Below are positions 8,018 to 17,262 of a stretch of DNA of 64,000 nucleotides, in pieces. Both the position numbers and the translations under genes were made by a program. Location: positions 1-64,000 of the forward strand of contig JAEOUA010000008.1 of assembly GCA_016839555.1 (NCBI GenBank), given 5' to 3'. How positions within the stretch are numbered: the stretch's first letter is position 1; each line of letters starts with the position of its first letter. The notes beneath the pieces were generated by a model. The model was not told the DNA's origin, did no database searches, and was given only the letters and a program-made list of their open reading frames with translations. This DNA comes from Promethearchaeota archaeon (GTDB lineage Archaea; Asgardarchaeota; Lokiarchaeia; Sigyniarchaeales; SOKP01).

Positions 8018-8281
8018 CTAATAGTACGACCCTTTTTTATTGAATTTTTTACGTGGTCCTTTCTCAACTATGATGACATTACTAGCTTGGGGGCCTTTCT
8101 TTCCTTCCACTACCTCATATTCTACGATATCTCCTTCATAGATCACTCTGTATTCATCCTCGCCCCCTTTAATGCCACTATAATGTACAAACACATCGTT
8201 GGAACCATCTTCAGGTTGGATAAAACCATAACCCTTCTTTGTGTTGAACCATTTAACGGACCCTTTATGTCTGTCTGCCAT
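8018..8281 (-). CDS. Cold-shock domain protein
   Basis: 87 residues, a single CSD/OB fold. It begins [17 protein letters not shown], containing RNP1 (KGYGFI), and has RNP2 (DVFVHY) at about residues 29-34, then [21 protein letters not shown], the usual last strands. A basic tail (PRKKFNKKG) extends it beyond the usual 66-70 residues. Such proteins bind single-stranded RNA and DNA, act as RNA chaperones and are cytosolic. They are common in bacteria and patchy in archaea. ATG start; monocistronic. Confidence 0.95.
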   Translation of the reverse strand: MADRHKGSVKWFNTKKGYGFIQPEDGSNDVFVHYSGIKGGEDEYRVIYEGDIVEYEVVEGKKGPQASNVIIVEKGPRKKFNKKGSYY

Positions 8282-8472
8282 TTATTATTACCAAATCTTT
8301 CTTTTAAAAATTATTAAATATATATAACTGTTGAAGACTTTTAAGATAATTAACAAAATAAAGTTTATGATTTTATATAATAAAAATGAAAGGATTCATT
8401 ATATTTTCTTATCTTTACACGACTTCTGTGGATAAAAATTAAACCTGTTGCGTAAATGTGTCTAAAAATTAG

Positions 8473-9387
8473 TTAAAAAAATGTTTTTAGATCTTTTAGC
8501 CTATTTCTTAGGGTCACTTCCGTGATACCCGCTTGCGCAGCAACATCTGTTTGAGTTTTTTGATCAGGACTATGAGCCATTGCCAGATAAAGAGCGGCGG
8601 CAGCAAACCCTCGAGGGTCTTTTCCAGTGGATGTAATTCCTTTTTTAAAGCTTTCACGCAAAATTTTATTGGCTTTTTTTTGCGTTGATAGTTGAAGACC
8701 CAAAATATTTCCAAATTTATAGACAAGTTGTTCAGCAGTGATAGGATGATATTTTAATCCTAATTCGGGTAAGATTTCATTAAGAAGCAATCCCAAAGAT
8801 CTGATCACTTTATGTTTTGAAACTACTAAAGTTTCGCAAATTTCATCAAATGTGAGAGGATATTCATGAATTCTAATTGCGGCATATAATGCAGCTGCGA
8901 TAAAGCCTTTTATTGTTCTCCCTAATGTCATTTGTTTTTTTACAACTTCCACATAAATTTTCCAAGCGGTTTCCTCAATATAAGAAGGTATATTAAGTGC
9001 AGAGGTAAGCATTTTTAATTTAGGTCGTGCTTCCCAGAAATTTCTCTCTATACTCGACACAAGAGATTTTTGTATTTTTGATAATCGAGAAAACAGCGTT
9101 TTTTGCTGGGGACTCATTTTATCTTCTTTTGTAACTTTTGGAATAGTCGTTCGAGGCCCAAATCGTCTCCATCGAGGTTCAGTTCTGCTTCGTTCTCTGA
9201 TTTCCTCCGGGGAAAAGGCTCTTCTCTTGAATGAGACAATATTCCTCATATGAACTGTTCCACAGTTAACACAGACAATCTCTCCATTGATTTGCCTAAT
9301 TTTTGGATTCTCACAACATTTTTCTTCTATTAAATCATTCTCATATTCTTCAAATTCTTGTGAGTTTTCCGTATTGGATTCATTCAT
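8473..9387 (-). CDS. tfb: Transcription initiation factor TFB (TFIIB homologue)
   Basis: 304 residues: an N-terminal zinc ribbon (about 25-48), a B-reader/linker (RAFSPEE..RSRTEPRWRRFGP) and two cyclin-fold repeats (about 105-200 and 210-304) with RTIKGFIAAALYAAIR and DPRGFAAAALYLAM, the hallmark repeats. TFB recruits RNA polymerase to TBP-bound promoters. The ribbon is atypical: the first ligand pair is CCENP rather than CPxC, closer to the CxxH-P arrangement of eukaryotic TFIIB, while the second pair is normal (CVNCG). The gene is divergent from the HIT gene over a 175 bp AT-rich spacer. Confidence 0.95.
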   Translation of the reverse strand: MNESNTENSQEFEEYENDLIEEKCCENPKIRQINGEIVCVNCGTVHMRNIVSFKRRAFSPEEIRERSRTEPRWRRFGPRTTIPKVTKEDKMSPQQKTLFSRLSKIQKSLVSSIERNFWEARPKLKMLTSALNIPSYIEETAWKIYVEVVKKQMTLGRTIKGFIAAALYAAIRIHEYPLTFDEICETLVVSKHKVIRSLGLLLNEILPELGLKYHPITAEQLVYKFGNILGLQLSTQKKANKILRESFKKGITSTGKDPRGFAAAALYLAMAHSPDQKTQTDVAAQAGITEVTLRNRLKDLKTFF

Positions 9388-9562
9388 GTTTGAGGATTTG
9401 AAATGACTTTAAGTTTTTAAAAAAAAGATTGACCTAAATTGTGCATTAAAAATTAAAGATAATATGTTATTTAAATCTGTGCTTATTAATTTATAAGAAT
9501 CAGATATGATTATAAATTCTAAAAAAATTATTCTAAAAATTTATTTACATCATTAAATTACT

Positions 9563-9982
9563 ATGTCTATGTATAAAGAAGATTGTTTATTTTGTAAAAT
9601 CGCTAGAGAGGAAATTCCCTCAAGGAAAGTGTTTGAAAATGATTCTACTCTTGCTTTTTTAGACATACGCCCTATGACAAAAGGGCATACAATCGTGATT
9701 CTGAAAAATCATTATGAAACTTTAGCAGATATTAGCAATGAGGATATCACTAATTTATTTCAATCAGTTAAAAAAGTAGCGCAATTACTGTATAATAACT
9801 TAAATATTGAGGGATATAATATTGTAATGAATAATTATGAAGCTGCGGGTCAAGTTATTAAGCATTCTCATGTCCATATCATTCCCAGAAATAAAAGAGA
9901 TGGATTAATAAAATTAGAGATACCAAAGAAAGAAGCTTCAGAAGAACAATTAAATAATGTTATAAAGCAGTTGAAAGACTGA
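9563..9982 (+). CDS. HIT family nucleotide hydrolase/transferase
   Basis: 139 residues, typical length for the Hint/HIT branch. An N-terminal CLFCKIAREEIPS zinc-type motif precedes the fold, and the catalytic histidine triad appears as HSHVHIIPR at about residues 99-107. These enzymes hydrolyse nucleoside phosphoramidates or related nucleotidyl compounds in the cytosol. It ends in TGA, one of the cases showing that UGA is still a stop in this genome. It stands alone, divergent from tfb. Confidence 0.92.
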   Translation: MSMYKEDCLFCKIAREEIPSRKVFENDSTLAFLDIRPMTKGHTIVILKNHYETLADISNEDITNLFQSVKKVAQLLYNNLNIEGYNIVMNNYEAAGQVIKHSHVHIIPRNKRDGLIKLEIPKKEASEEQLNNVIKQLKD

Positions 9983-10128
9983 AATATATCATTATTGTTT
10001 ACAATTTATTTTTCCCTTTTATTAAATTATTCTTTTTTCGACTTTCATATAATAAATATTATTTATTTATAGCACGATAGAACCATTTTTAATCAGGTTT
10101 AAATTTACTTCTCTATTAAGATAAGATA

Positions 10129-10785
10129 ATGGATGTTCTCTCCATTATGTATTATCTAGGTTTAATCATTCTAATAATATTTTTAGTTTGGATTTTCATC
10201 ATATTTGTTGTCCTTCGTATTATTAGAAAATTTTATAAATTTCCAATTCCTGCATTTTTCACACGATTAATTGATAATCCCATCAGAAGGAAGCTTATCC
10301 AAAAACCTAAAACGGTAGCTGAACGTTTAGATTTATCACCAGGAATGAAAGTTTTAGAAATTGGACCGGGAAAAGGGTCTTATACGAAAATTATTGCTAA
10401 GAAAATTTTGCCAGAGGGCGTTGTTTATGCAATAGATATTCAAGATTATATTATAAAGAACTTAAAAGAGGAAATAGAAAAAGAGAAAATATCCAATATA
10501 ATTCCCTTGATTGATAATGCTTACAATTTATCATTTGAAGAAAATAGTATAGATAGAATATTAGCAATCGCCTGTTTACCTGAAATTCCAGAGCCAGTAA
10601 AAGCATTAAAAGAATTTAGAAGAGTTCTTAAAGATGATGGAATTATTTCTTTGAGTGAATTATTTCCGGATCCTGATTATCCAACAAGAAAAAAAGAAAA
10701 GAAATGGGCTAAAGATGCGGGTTTAAAATTTAAAGAAGAATTTGGGAATTGGTTTGTCTATCAGTTGAATTTCGGAAAGAAATAA
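10129..10785 (+). CDS. Membrane-anchored class I SAM-dependent methyltransferase
   Basis: 218 residues. An N-terminal transmembrane helix (about 8-31, LGLIILIIFLVWIFIIFVVL) is followed by a Rossmann methyltransferase domain: motif I VLEIGPGKGSYT, motif II VYAIDIQD, then a DRILAIACLPEIPEP motif IV region. The substrate cannot be read; small membrane-tethered forms often act on lipids or quinone-like compounds. The ATG start has no strong ribosome site. It ends 23 nt before the convergent MFS gene. Confidence 0.85.
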   Translation: MDVLSIMYYLGLIILIIFLVWIFIIFVVLRIIRKFYKFPIPAFFTRLIDNPIRRKLIQKPKTVAERLDLSPGMKVLEIGPGKGSYTKIIAKKILPEGVVYAIDIQDYIIKNLKEEIEKEKISNIIPLIDNAYNLSFEENSIDRILAIACLPEIPEPVKALKEFRRVLKDDGIISLSELFPDPDYPTRKKEKKWAKDAGLKFKEEFGNWFVYQLNFGKK

Positions 10786-10808
10786 TAAGGAAAAAAATAA
10801 TTCAAAAA

Positions 10809-12062
10809 TTAAAAGTATTCATTTTTAATTCTCATCAGAGAAGCATCTATTATAATTAGCCCGCCAAGTATTATGAATGTATACATCAAATTCCAAGTTA
10901 CTAATAATCCAATAATAGGATAAAGAATTGCACGTAAGAGACTGCTAAACATATTTATGGTACTTAAAACAGTTGCTCTATCGTCAATTTTTATTTGTTT
11001 ATTGATTGATTCGATAAAAAAAATCTTTCGAGAAAAACCAAGACCTATAATTAATAACATTAAAATAATACCTATTGATTTTACCAATGTTAACCCCAGT
11101 AAAATAAAGCAAATCCCTGGAATGATCGTATAAATACGGATTAAGAGACTCTTATTTTTAATGTTGGTTCCTAGAGTAGGAACTATATTAGTAAACACCA
11201 CCTGGGAGATAGTCATAGCTGCGGAAACAAATCCAAAATATATCAAATCAATTTCAACTAGTTCTAAGTATGGTTGATATGTCCATATTAAAAAAAATAC
11301 AATTACTTCAAGAAAAATATACTCAAATGCGAAAATTCGAAGCCTTTTTGTATTTTTTAATTCCTTAAAACCGGAAATAATGACTTCTTGATATTTTTTT
11401 TGCCTTGTTTTGATTATGAATTGATTTGGTTCTTTAATTGTAAGGGATGTTATTGTTGCTAAGAAAAATGGAACTACCATTATAAACATTACAAATGGAA
11501 GTGAAATCAATTCTCCGATTATTGACCCTATAGGTGCTGAAATAAAAATCCCTATAAGCAATGAAGATTGAATTCGTGCCATTTTTATATTAATTTTATT
11601 CTGTAGGCCTATTTTTTTTAATGAATCATAGACTATCGCTTGATCGGTTCCCGATATTGAAGCCTGTGAAAAAGCCCATAAGGTCTCTCCTATTGCAAAG
11701 ATAAAAATATTAGGATAACTTGAATAAATTAACGCTGCGAGCACATTTGAGAGACCGCCTAAAAATAATAGAGACTTTCTGCTAATCATATCTGCAATAG
11801 CGCCACATGGAATTTCAAATATCAAAATCATAATTGTAAAATAACTTTCTAAGCACATTATTTCAAAAAAGCTCAGCTTACCCCATTGAGTAAAGAACGG
11901 AATAAGGACTCCAGAAATTAAATGAAAGTTTATTAAAAACTGAAATAGATATAATTTTTTGATATTCGTTTTCCATATTTTTAGATTTTCCATTGAAGTT
12001 TTTTGATTATAATTTGAATTATGCTCTAAAGAGCCACTCTTCTTATTTTCTTTTTCATTCAT
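10809..12062 (-). CDS. Major facilitator superfamily transporter
   Basis: 417 residues with about 12 hydrophobic helices. The loop between helices 2 and 3 reads GAIADMISRKSLLFLG, a clear MFS motif A (GxxaDrxgRk). A hydrophilic N-terminal tail (about 30 residues, Lys/Asn-rich) precedes the first helix. The family covers drug and small-metabolite transport; the substrate is not evident. It is convergent with the methyltransferase at 10129-10785. Confidence 0.85.
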   Translation of the reverse strand: MNEKENKKSGSLEHNSNYNQKTSMENLKIWKTNIKKLYLFQFLINFHLISGVLIPFFTQWGKLSFFEIMCLESYFTIMILIFEIPCGAIADMISRKSLLFLGGLSNVLAALIYSSYPNIFIFAIGETLWAFSQASISGTDQAIVYDSLKKIGLQNKINIKMARIQSSLLIGIFISAPIGSIIGELISLPFVMFIMVVPFFLATITSLTIKEPNQFIIKTRQKKYQEVIISGFKELKNTKRLRIFAFEYIFLEVIVFFLIWTYQPYLELVEIDLIYFGFVSAAMTISQVVFTNIVPTLGTNIKNKSLLIRIYTIIPGICFILLGLTLVKSIGIILMLLIIGLGFSRKIFFIESINKQIKIDDRATVLSTINMFSSLLRAILYPIIGLLVTWNLMYTFIILGGLIIIDASLMRIKNEYF

Positions 12063-12793
12063 ATTTTTTTCAAATCCAATATTTCACATATTACAGGTTT
12101 TTAAGATTTTTTTGAATTCATTATCTAATTTTATATAGACCTAGAAATTTATGTAATATTTTCTTAGAGAGAATATTATAACGAGAATGCATCAAATTAA
12201 ATAAAGAAGTGAATCAGCAAGGTCGAAAAAAGTTAATCCGAAGATTATTCAATGTGTCTATTTTAATATTAATTTTAGTGGAACAGGAGTTTTAATATTT
12301 ATAATATTGATGGCATAGAAATGAAGAGATTGAACTTTCATAATAATTAAGGTGGTATTCTTTCTCATATGTCCAACTCTTTTTCTAAGCATGATACTCA
12401 ACTAAAATTTTAATTAAATTTATAAAATGCTTATTTATATTTAAAGATATTCTTTAAAATGAATTTTTGCGGGAGAAAAATGGGATATTTATACTTTAGT
12501 CTTTGAAAAAAAGTTGGTTTTAAAGGTTTTTAAAGAAATTATCACATTTGATCAAAAAATCTTATTTTAATAATTGAAAAATGAATAATTCTTTAATTAT
12601 TCCATTGAAATGCTATGTTATGAGTATCTATATATATTAATTATTTTAAGTATTCAGAGAGATTTTGATAAAGATTAATCTTTAAAACATTGTAATATTT
12701 CAAAAATTACAATATAACACTAATAATAAAAATAAAAAGGAATTATTCAATCTCAAAAATATTGGAGGTTGTATTAAAGAAAAGGTGGAAAAA
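12063..12793. other. Long AT-rich intergenic region upstream of hdrA
   Basis: About 730 bp without a supported gene. Only very short frames occur, for example 14-37 codons around 12185-12290 and 12360. A GGAGGT lies at 12764, only 3 nt before an ATT and 15 nt before a GTG in the hdrA frame. The region should carry the promoter of the hdrA operon and a long leader. Confidence 0.5.
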
Positions 12794-14755
12794 TTGTCTG
12801 AACAACAGACCAACGATAAACCTAAAGTGGGAGCCTTTATTTGTAGATGAGGAATTAACGTTGCCGGAACTGTTGATGTCCCAAAAGTTGTTGAGGAAAT
12901 CGATAAATTAGAAGGTGTGAGTGCTTTTGAATATCTAAATATGTGTACTTCTGGTGGCTCTGAATATATTCAGGAACAGATTAAGGAAAAGGGACTGGAA
13001 CGCATTGTTATAGCCGCTTGTACTCCCCTCACTCATGAGCCAGTATTTATGGATATTTTGAAGCAAGCAGGATTACCGCAAAGATATTTAGAATTTATTA
13101 ATATTAGAGAACATTGTTCTTATGTCCATCAAGATCCCGCCATTAGAGAAAAAGCTACGCAAAAAGCAATCGAACTTGTAAAAGCAGGAATTTCCAGATC
13201 ACGCTTATTGGAAGAAGTTCCTACAAAAACAGTACCAGTTACTCCGACAGCTTTAGTTATTGGTGGAGGAATTGGAGGAATTTCAGCAGCAATCGATTTA
13301 GGGAATGAGGGATATAAGGTCTATTTAGTAGAAAAGAACACTACGATAGGAGGGAGAATGGCCCAGCTTGATAGAACCTTTCCAACAGATGATTGTTCAA
13401 TATGAATTCTGGGTCCATTGATGCTCGAAGTGGAGAGAAACACGAATGTTGAAATTTTATCTTATAGCGAAGTAGTCAAGGTTGAGGGCTACATTGGTAA
13501 TTTTAAGGTACAAGTAAAGCGTAAGGCTCGATATGTTAATGAAGGGTTATGCACTGGATGTGGTTCCTGTACTGAAGTATGTCCCATATATGTTCCTAAT
13601 TATTTTGATGAAAATCTTTCCGCTCGTAAATGTATAGATATTGCATTTGCACAAGCAGTTCCTGCTATTTCAAATATAGAGCGAAACTCGTGTGTGGAAT
13701 GTTTTGCGTGCGTAGACGCTTGTGATAATGAAGCAATTGATTTTAGTCAAAAGGACGAAATAATTGAACTGGATATTGGTACAATATTAGTTGCGACTGG
13801 TTGGGACTTATATCAAGGGGATGATTATGGCTATGGTAAATTTGAAAACGTAGTCACTCAAGTGCAATTAGAAAGGATTCTTGCGCCAAATGGTCCGACA
13901 TTGGGACATTTGAAACGTCCTTCCGATAGAGAACGCCCTAAAAGAATATTATTTATTAATTGCGTGGGTTCAAGAAACTTAAATAGTAATGAGTATTGTA
14001 GTGTCGTATGCTGCAATTTATCAGTAAAAAATTCTAAACTGATTAAATCAGAATATCCTGATGCAGAAATAGTCGTAGCTTACATCGATATGCGATGCGG
14101 AGGTAAAATGTACGAAGAATATTACCGACGAGCTAGAAATGCAGGAATATTATTCGTAAAAGGGTTAGTGGGAAAAATCGAGGAAGATCCAGAAACGAAA
14201 AATATTCGAGTACAATTAGAACCAGTAGGATCGGATACCATTATAGAGAAGGAATTTGATATGGTGGTATTATCTTCTGCCTCATTACCCTCTCAAGGAA
14301 CCAATGAAATCGCAAAAGTAATGAATATCGAAAAATCACCAGATGGCTTTTTAAAGGAAGCACATCCACGGCTTGATCCTATTAGCACCAAAGTCCCAGG
14401 CGTATTTATCGCAGGGTCTTGTCAAGGACAAAAATCAATTGATCTTACTGTGAGTCAAGCGAAAGGAGCAGCATCTAGCGCAAGTATTCCTATGCATCAT
14501 GAAAAATACGTAATAGAGTTAATTCGTGCCAAACCTATTGATGAGCGATGTGCAAAATGCTATAAATGCATACTAGCGTGTCCCTATAGTGCTATTTCGG
14601 TAAACGAACAAGGATTAATTGAGGTTGATCTTATCAGTTGCAGAGGATGTGGAATTTGTGAAGCGCAATGCCCATCTAAAGCAATAGAATTAACACATTA
14701 TAAAGATAATCAATTTATGGCATATTTAGACGAAATATTGCCAATTATAGGTTAA
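12794..14755 (+). CDS. hdrA: Heterodisulfide reductase subunit HdrA with two selenocysteines
   Basis: Read through two in-frame UGA codons it is 653 residues, full HdrA length. UGA at 12848 (Sec19) lies in AFICR-U-GINVAG, matching the family's CxCGxNI start. UGA at 13403 (Sec204) lies in DCSI-U-ILGP, matching DCxxCILxPKM, the Cys/Sec that binds a cluster near the FAD. Other marks are the FAD loop [16 protein letters not shown] (about 155), ferredoxin motifs [33 protein letters not shown] and [11 protein letters not shown]. HdrA is the bifurcating flavin subunit of the HdrABC-MvhAGD type complex. TTG at 12794 is chosen with AAGGTGG 5 nt upstream. mvhD follows after 13 nt. A normal gene finder would split this into pieces at 12917-13405 and 13418-14755. 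Confidence 0.92.
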
Positions 14756-14768
14756 AGAGGCTAAAATA

Positions 14769-15191
14769 ATGGAAGATAATATAAAGATAGTGGCTTTCCT
14801 CTGTCGGAAATGAGGATATGGAGGAGCTGATATGGCTGGCACAATTCGTGCCCAATATCCAACATCTCTTAGAACTGTAATGGTACCATGCACGGGTCGA
14901 GTCGATCCTGACCTTATAATGCGAGCATTTGGTCGTGGATCTGATGGGGTATTAGTTGTGGGATGATATCCCGGCGAATGCGATTACGAAAATGGAAATT
15001 ATTTCGCCTATAGATTAGTTGATTATTTAAAAGAAGTAATGGAATCGATTGGAATAGAATCCTCACGACTTCGAATGGAATTTTGTAGTTCTGCAGAAGG
15101 ACAGAAATTCCAGCAAATTGCGACTGAATTTCATAAGCAAATCGAAAAAATGGGTCCCAATCCTTTTAAAAAAGGCTCCTCAAAAAAATAA
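14769..15191 (+). CDS. mvhD: Methyl-viologen-reducing hydrogenase delta subunit (MvhD/VhuD) with two selenocysteines
   Basis: 140 residues when two UGA codons are read as Sec. UGA at 14811 (Sec15) is in FLCRK-U-GYGGADMAG, matching FCCNWCxYxGAD. UGA at 14964 (Sec66) is in VVG-U-YPGECDY, matching VxGCHPGDCHY. The rest (TVMVPCTGRVDPDLIMRAF, EGQKFQQIATEF, LGPNP-like end) is classical. MvhD carries a 2Fe-2S cluster and passes electrons to HdrA. Because of the UGAs no reasonable open frame would be called here, so the gene is easily missed. It lies 13 nt after hdrA and is followed by a SECIS-like hairpin. Confidence 0.93.
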
Positions 15192-15195
15192 TTAT

Positions 15196-15244
15196 GTTTC
15201 CTGATGATATGAGATTAAAAAAACGAGAATCTCATTGAAGAAAT
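15196..15244 (+). promoter_or_regulatory. SECIS-like element of eukaryotic type, 3' of mvhD
   Basis: AUGA (15204-15207) precedes the stem AUGAGAUU (15209-15216), paired perfectly with AAUCUCAU (15228-15235). The apical loop is 11 nt, AAAAAAACGAG. The 3' side continues UGAA (15236-15239), giving U.U, A.G, G.A and U-A opposite UGAU, the non-Watson-Crick quartet of SECIS elements. Short lower pairing UUUC/GAAA is possible. It lies between mvhD and the FdhB-like gene and may serve both hdrA and mvhD. A small AATGG/CCATT hairpin follows at 15242-15257. Confidence 0.75.
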
Positions 15245-15372
15245 GGTTTGTGCCATTAATGAACATAAAGTAATAAATTTGTAATAAAAAAGTAGTAAAA
15301 ATAACTGTAAAGTTAAAATATTTAATCAAAATAACGTGCAAATTCTAACTTTATAAATTGAGTTGGACGTAA

Positions 15373-16515
15373 ATGGAAGTAAAAGCACAATACTTAATAA
15401 TGGAAAAAGATTTCCCCGGTTTATTAAAAGCTTTATTAAAGGAGGGAATAGTCGAAAAAATTATCGGAGCAGAGACAAAAGTAAGTAAAAAAACGGGGGA
15501 AGAGGACAGATTTACTGTATCTCCAATATTATGGAGTAACCCCGATGAAATTGAAAAGTTTCCCTTGTCAAATTTAATTGCGTATGGATATGCTCGCACA
15601 GATTCAGCATCAAAATATTTACATAAATCCGTTGATGGAGGAAAAAACCAAAAAATCGGTCTTATTGCAAGGCCTTGTGATATTAGGGCGTTAATTGAGC
15701 TTGCAAAAATCAGACAAGTCAATTTAGATAACTTATTCATTATTGCACTTGAAGAACAAGGTCTCATGTTAGATGTCTCAAAAAACTTAAAAAAAGCAAA
15801 AAATATTGATCCTTCTAAGATTATTAAAGAAAAAGTTGATGATGATGGCATCATTTTTCTCTTTGACGATGGAAAGACTAAAAAGGTTGAAATGGATATT
15901 GCAGATAATTGTTCCAGATGTTCACAAAAAAAGCCAGTGATGGCAGATATTTCTATTAGTAATATAGGATTACCTATTGATTCCAATTCGGTTATTTTAA
16001 AGGTTTATTCTGAAAAAGGTGCGGAATTACTAGAAAAGTCTGGAATAGAGGTAAAAGACTTACCGAATGACATTAAAAACGCCCATGAAGAGAAAATGAA
16101 AGAAATACTAGAAGCCGCTGAACAAAAATGGGCAAAGGATCTTGAAGAATGGAATCAGTTATCGCAAGAACAAAAGATTGAGCAATTGCTCAAATGTACT
16201 ATGTGTGGCATGTGTATACGGGCATGTCCTGTATGTTATTGCGTAGATTGCATATTACAACAAAAAAGGAAGGACAAAAATATTGATAATGTGAGTTATC
16301 AATTAACGAGGATTGCACATGTGGCAGATAGATGTGTACAATGTGGAAAATGCTCCAATAATTGTCCAGTGGATTTACCCCTTTCATTAATTTTTCAGGC
16401 GCTTAAAAAGCAATTTGCAGAGAAATTTAACTATCGGGCGGGCTCATCTGTGGAAGATATTCCCTTCAGAAGTGCGGAAGCAATTAAACAAATGGAATTA
16501 GAAAAGACTGCTTGA
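15373..16515 (+). CDS. FdhB/FrhB-like iron-sulfur flavoprotein subunit
   Basis: 380 residues. The N-terminal and central part carries IGLIARPCDIRALIELAK, a signature of the formate dehydrogenase/F420 hydrogenase beta-subunit family. The C-terminus has two cluster motifs, CTMCGMCIRACPVCYC (about 275-290) and CVQCGKCSNNCPVD (about 318-331), plus CSRC near 181. This family passes electrons between a flavin (with F420 or NAD(P)H as partner) and Fe-S clusters. Placed after hdrA-mvhD it probably supplies the electron donor or acceptor to HdrA in place of, or in addition to, a hydrogenase. It ends in TGA used as a stop. A separate leader with the SECIS-like element lies upstream. Confidence 0.85.
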   Translation: MEVKAQYLIMEKDFPGLLKALLKEGIVEKIIGAETKVSKKTGEEDRFTVSPILWSNPDEIEKFPLSNLIAYGYARTDSASKYLHKSVDGGKNQKIGLIARPCDIRALIELAKIRQVNLDNLFIIALEEQGLMLDVSKNLKKAKNIDPSKIIKEKVDDDGIIFLFDDGKTKKVEMDIADNCSRCSQKKPVMADISISNIGLPIDSNSVILKVYSEKGAELLEKSGIEVKDLPNDIKNAHEEKMKEILEAAEQKWAKDLEEWNQLSQEQKIEQLLKCTMCGMCIRACPVCYCVDCILQQKRKDKNIDNVSYQLTRIAHVADRCVQCGKCSNNCPVDLPLSLIFQALKKQFAEKFNYRAGSSVEDIPFRSAEAIKQMELEKTA

Positions 16516-16658
16516 ATGTTTATATTAAATTTTATTTTTTATATCTTTTTTTATATTTCTATTCGTTTAAATATATTATATTAAAAAGTCTCAGCTTAGT
16601 CTATTCCAATTTGATATATCAAAAAAAATATTATCCAGAAAAGATATTATTTTAATAT

Positions 16659-16892
16659 TTATATAGGAACTATAAAATGAGTTGACGTCCTTTCAATACC
16701 ATCGATACGGTGAATTCTCTTTAAAATCACATTAGAGATCGTTTGAATATCTTTTCCCTCCACTTTTAAAATCGCATCAATTGAACCAGTAACAACATTT
16801 GCCTCTTTTATTTCTTCCATTTCTTTTAATTTTGATATAGCATCCTCTACAAATCCAGCTTCAATTTTTAAAAAAATATAACATTCCGTCAT
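16659..16892 (-). CDS. Stand-alone Lrp/AsnC ligand-binding (RAM) domain protein
   Basis: 77 residues, only the C-terminal alpha-beta RAM domain of Lrp/AsnC regulators (start TECYIFLKIEAG, NVVTGSIDAILKVEG in the ligand loop, end HFIVPI). The DNA-binding HTH is absent, so it probably binds an amino acid and may modulate a full-length Lrp by co-assembly. ATG start. Convergent to the FdhB-like gene and unrelated to it by function. Confidence 0.9.
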   Translation of the reverse strand: MTECYIFLKIEAGFVEDAISKLKEMEEIKEANVVTGSIDAILKVEGKDIQTISNVILKRIHRIDGIERTSTHFIVPI

Positions 16893-17262
16893 ATAAGTTT
16901 TACCATTTCTTTATTTGTTATTTAACATTAAAACCAAACTTATATTTAGTTTTTGTGTATTTTTAAGTTTTAATAAAACAGACATGATGTATTATTCTTT
17001 AAAATGAAATTTTTTGGACAATTGATATTTTGAAAAGATAACATTTTTAGATTAATGATAATCTCATACAAAAGGGTAAAAGTTAAGGAAAAGCTTTAAT
17101 AAGGCAAATTTTAATTCACTTCTTTTCGGGTTTTTTTTTATTTTTTCTTTTATGATTCAAATACAATTTAATAAGCTGATCTAAAAGTTTTAGAATCGTG
17201 AATAATGTTTTATATTATAATGATTATAGTTTATTAACAAAACACGAATCATAAAATTAAAA
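16893..17262. other. AT-rich intergenic region between divergent genes
   Basis: About 370 bp between the Lrp-like gene (leftward) and the beta-sandwich/ArdC-like gene (rightward). I see no gene or structured RNA; it presumably holds both promoters. Confidence 0.5.

Noticed and set aside
7979..8317. 112-codon frame on the plus strand
   Set aside because: Antisense to the cold-shock protein gene, which has clear RNP motifs.
12180..12420. Short frames of 14-37 codons in the hdrA leader
   Set aside because: No ribosome site at sensible distance and no protein-like pattern strong enough.
12848..14966. UGA reassigned to tryptophan or pyrrolysine instead of Sec
   Set aside because: TGG is used for Trp throughout, several genes end in TGA, and the in-frame UGAs lie at Cys positions of HdrA and MvhD with a SECIS-like hairpin following.
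15351..15986. 211-codon minus-strand frame
   Set aside because: Antisense shadow of the FdhB-like gene.
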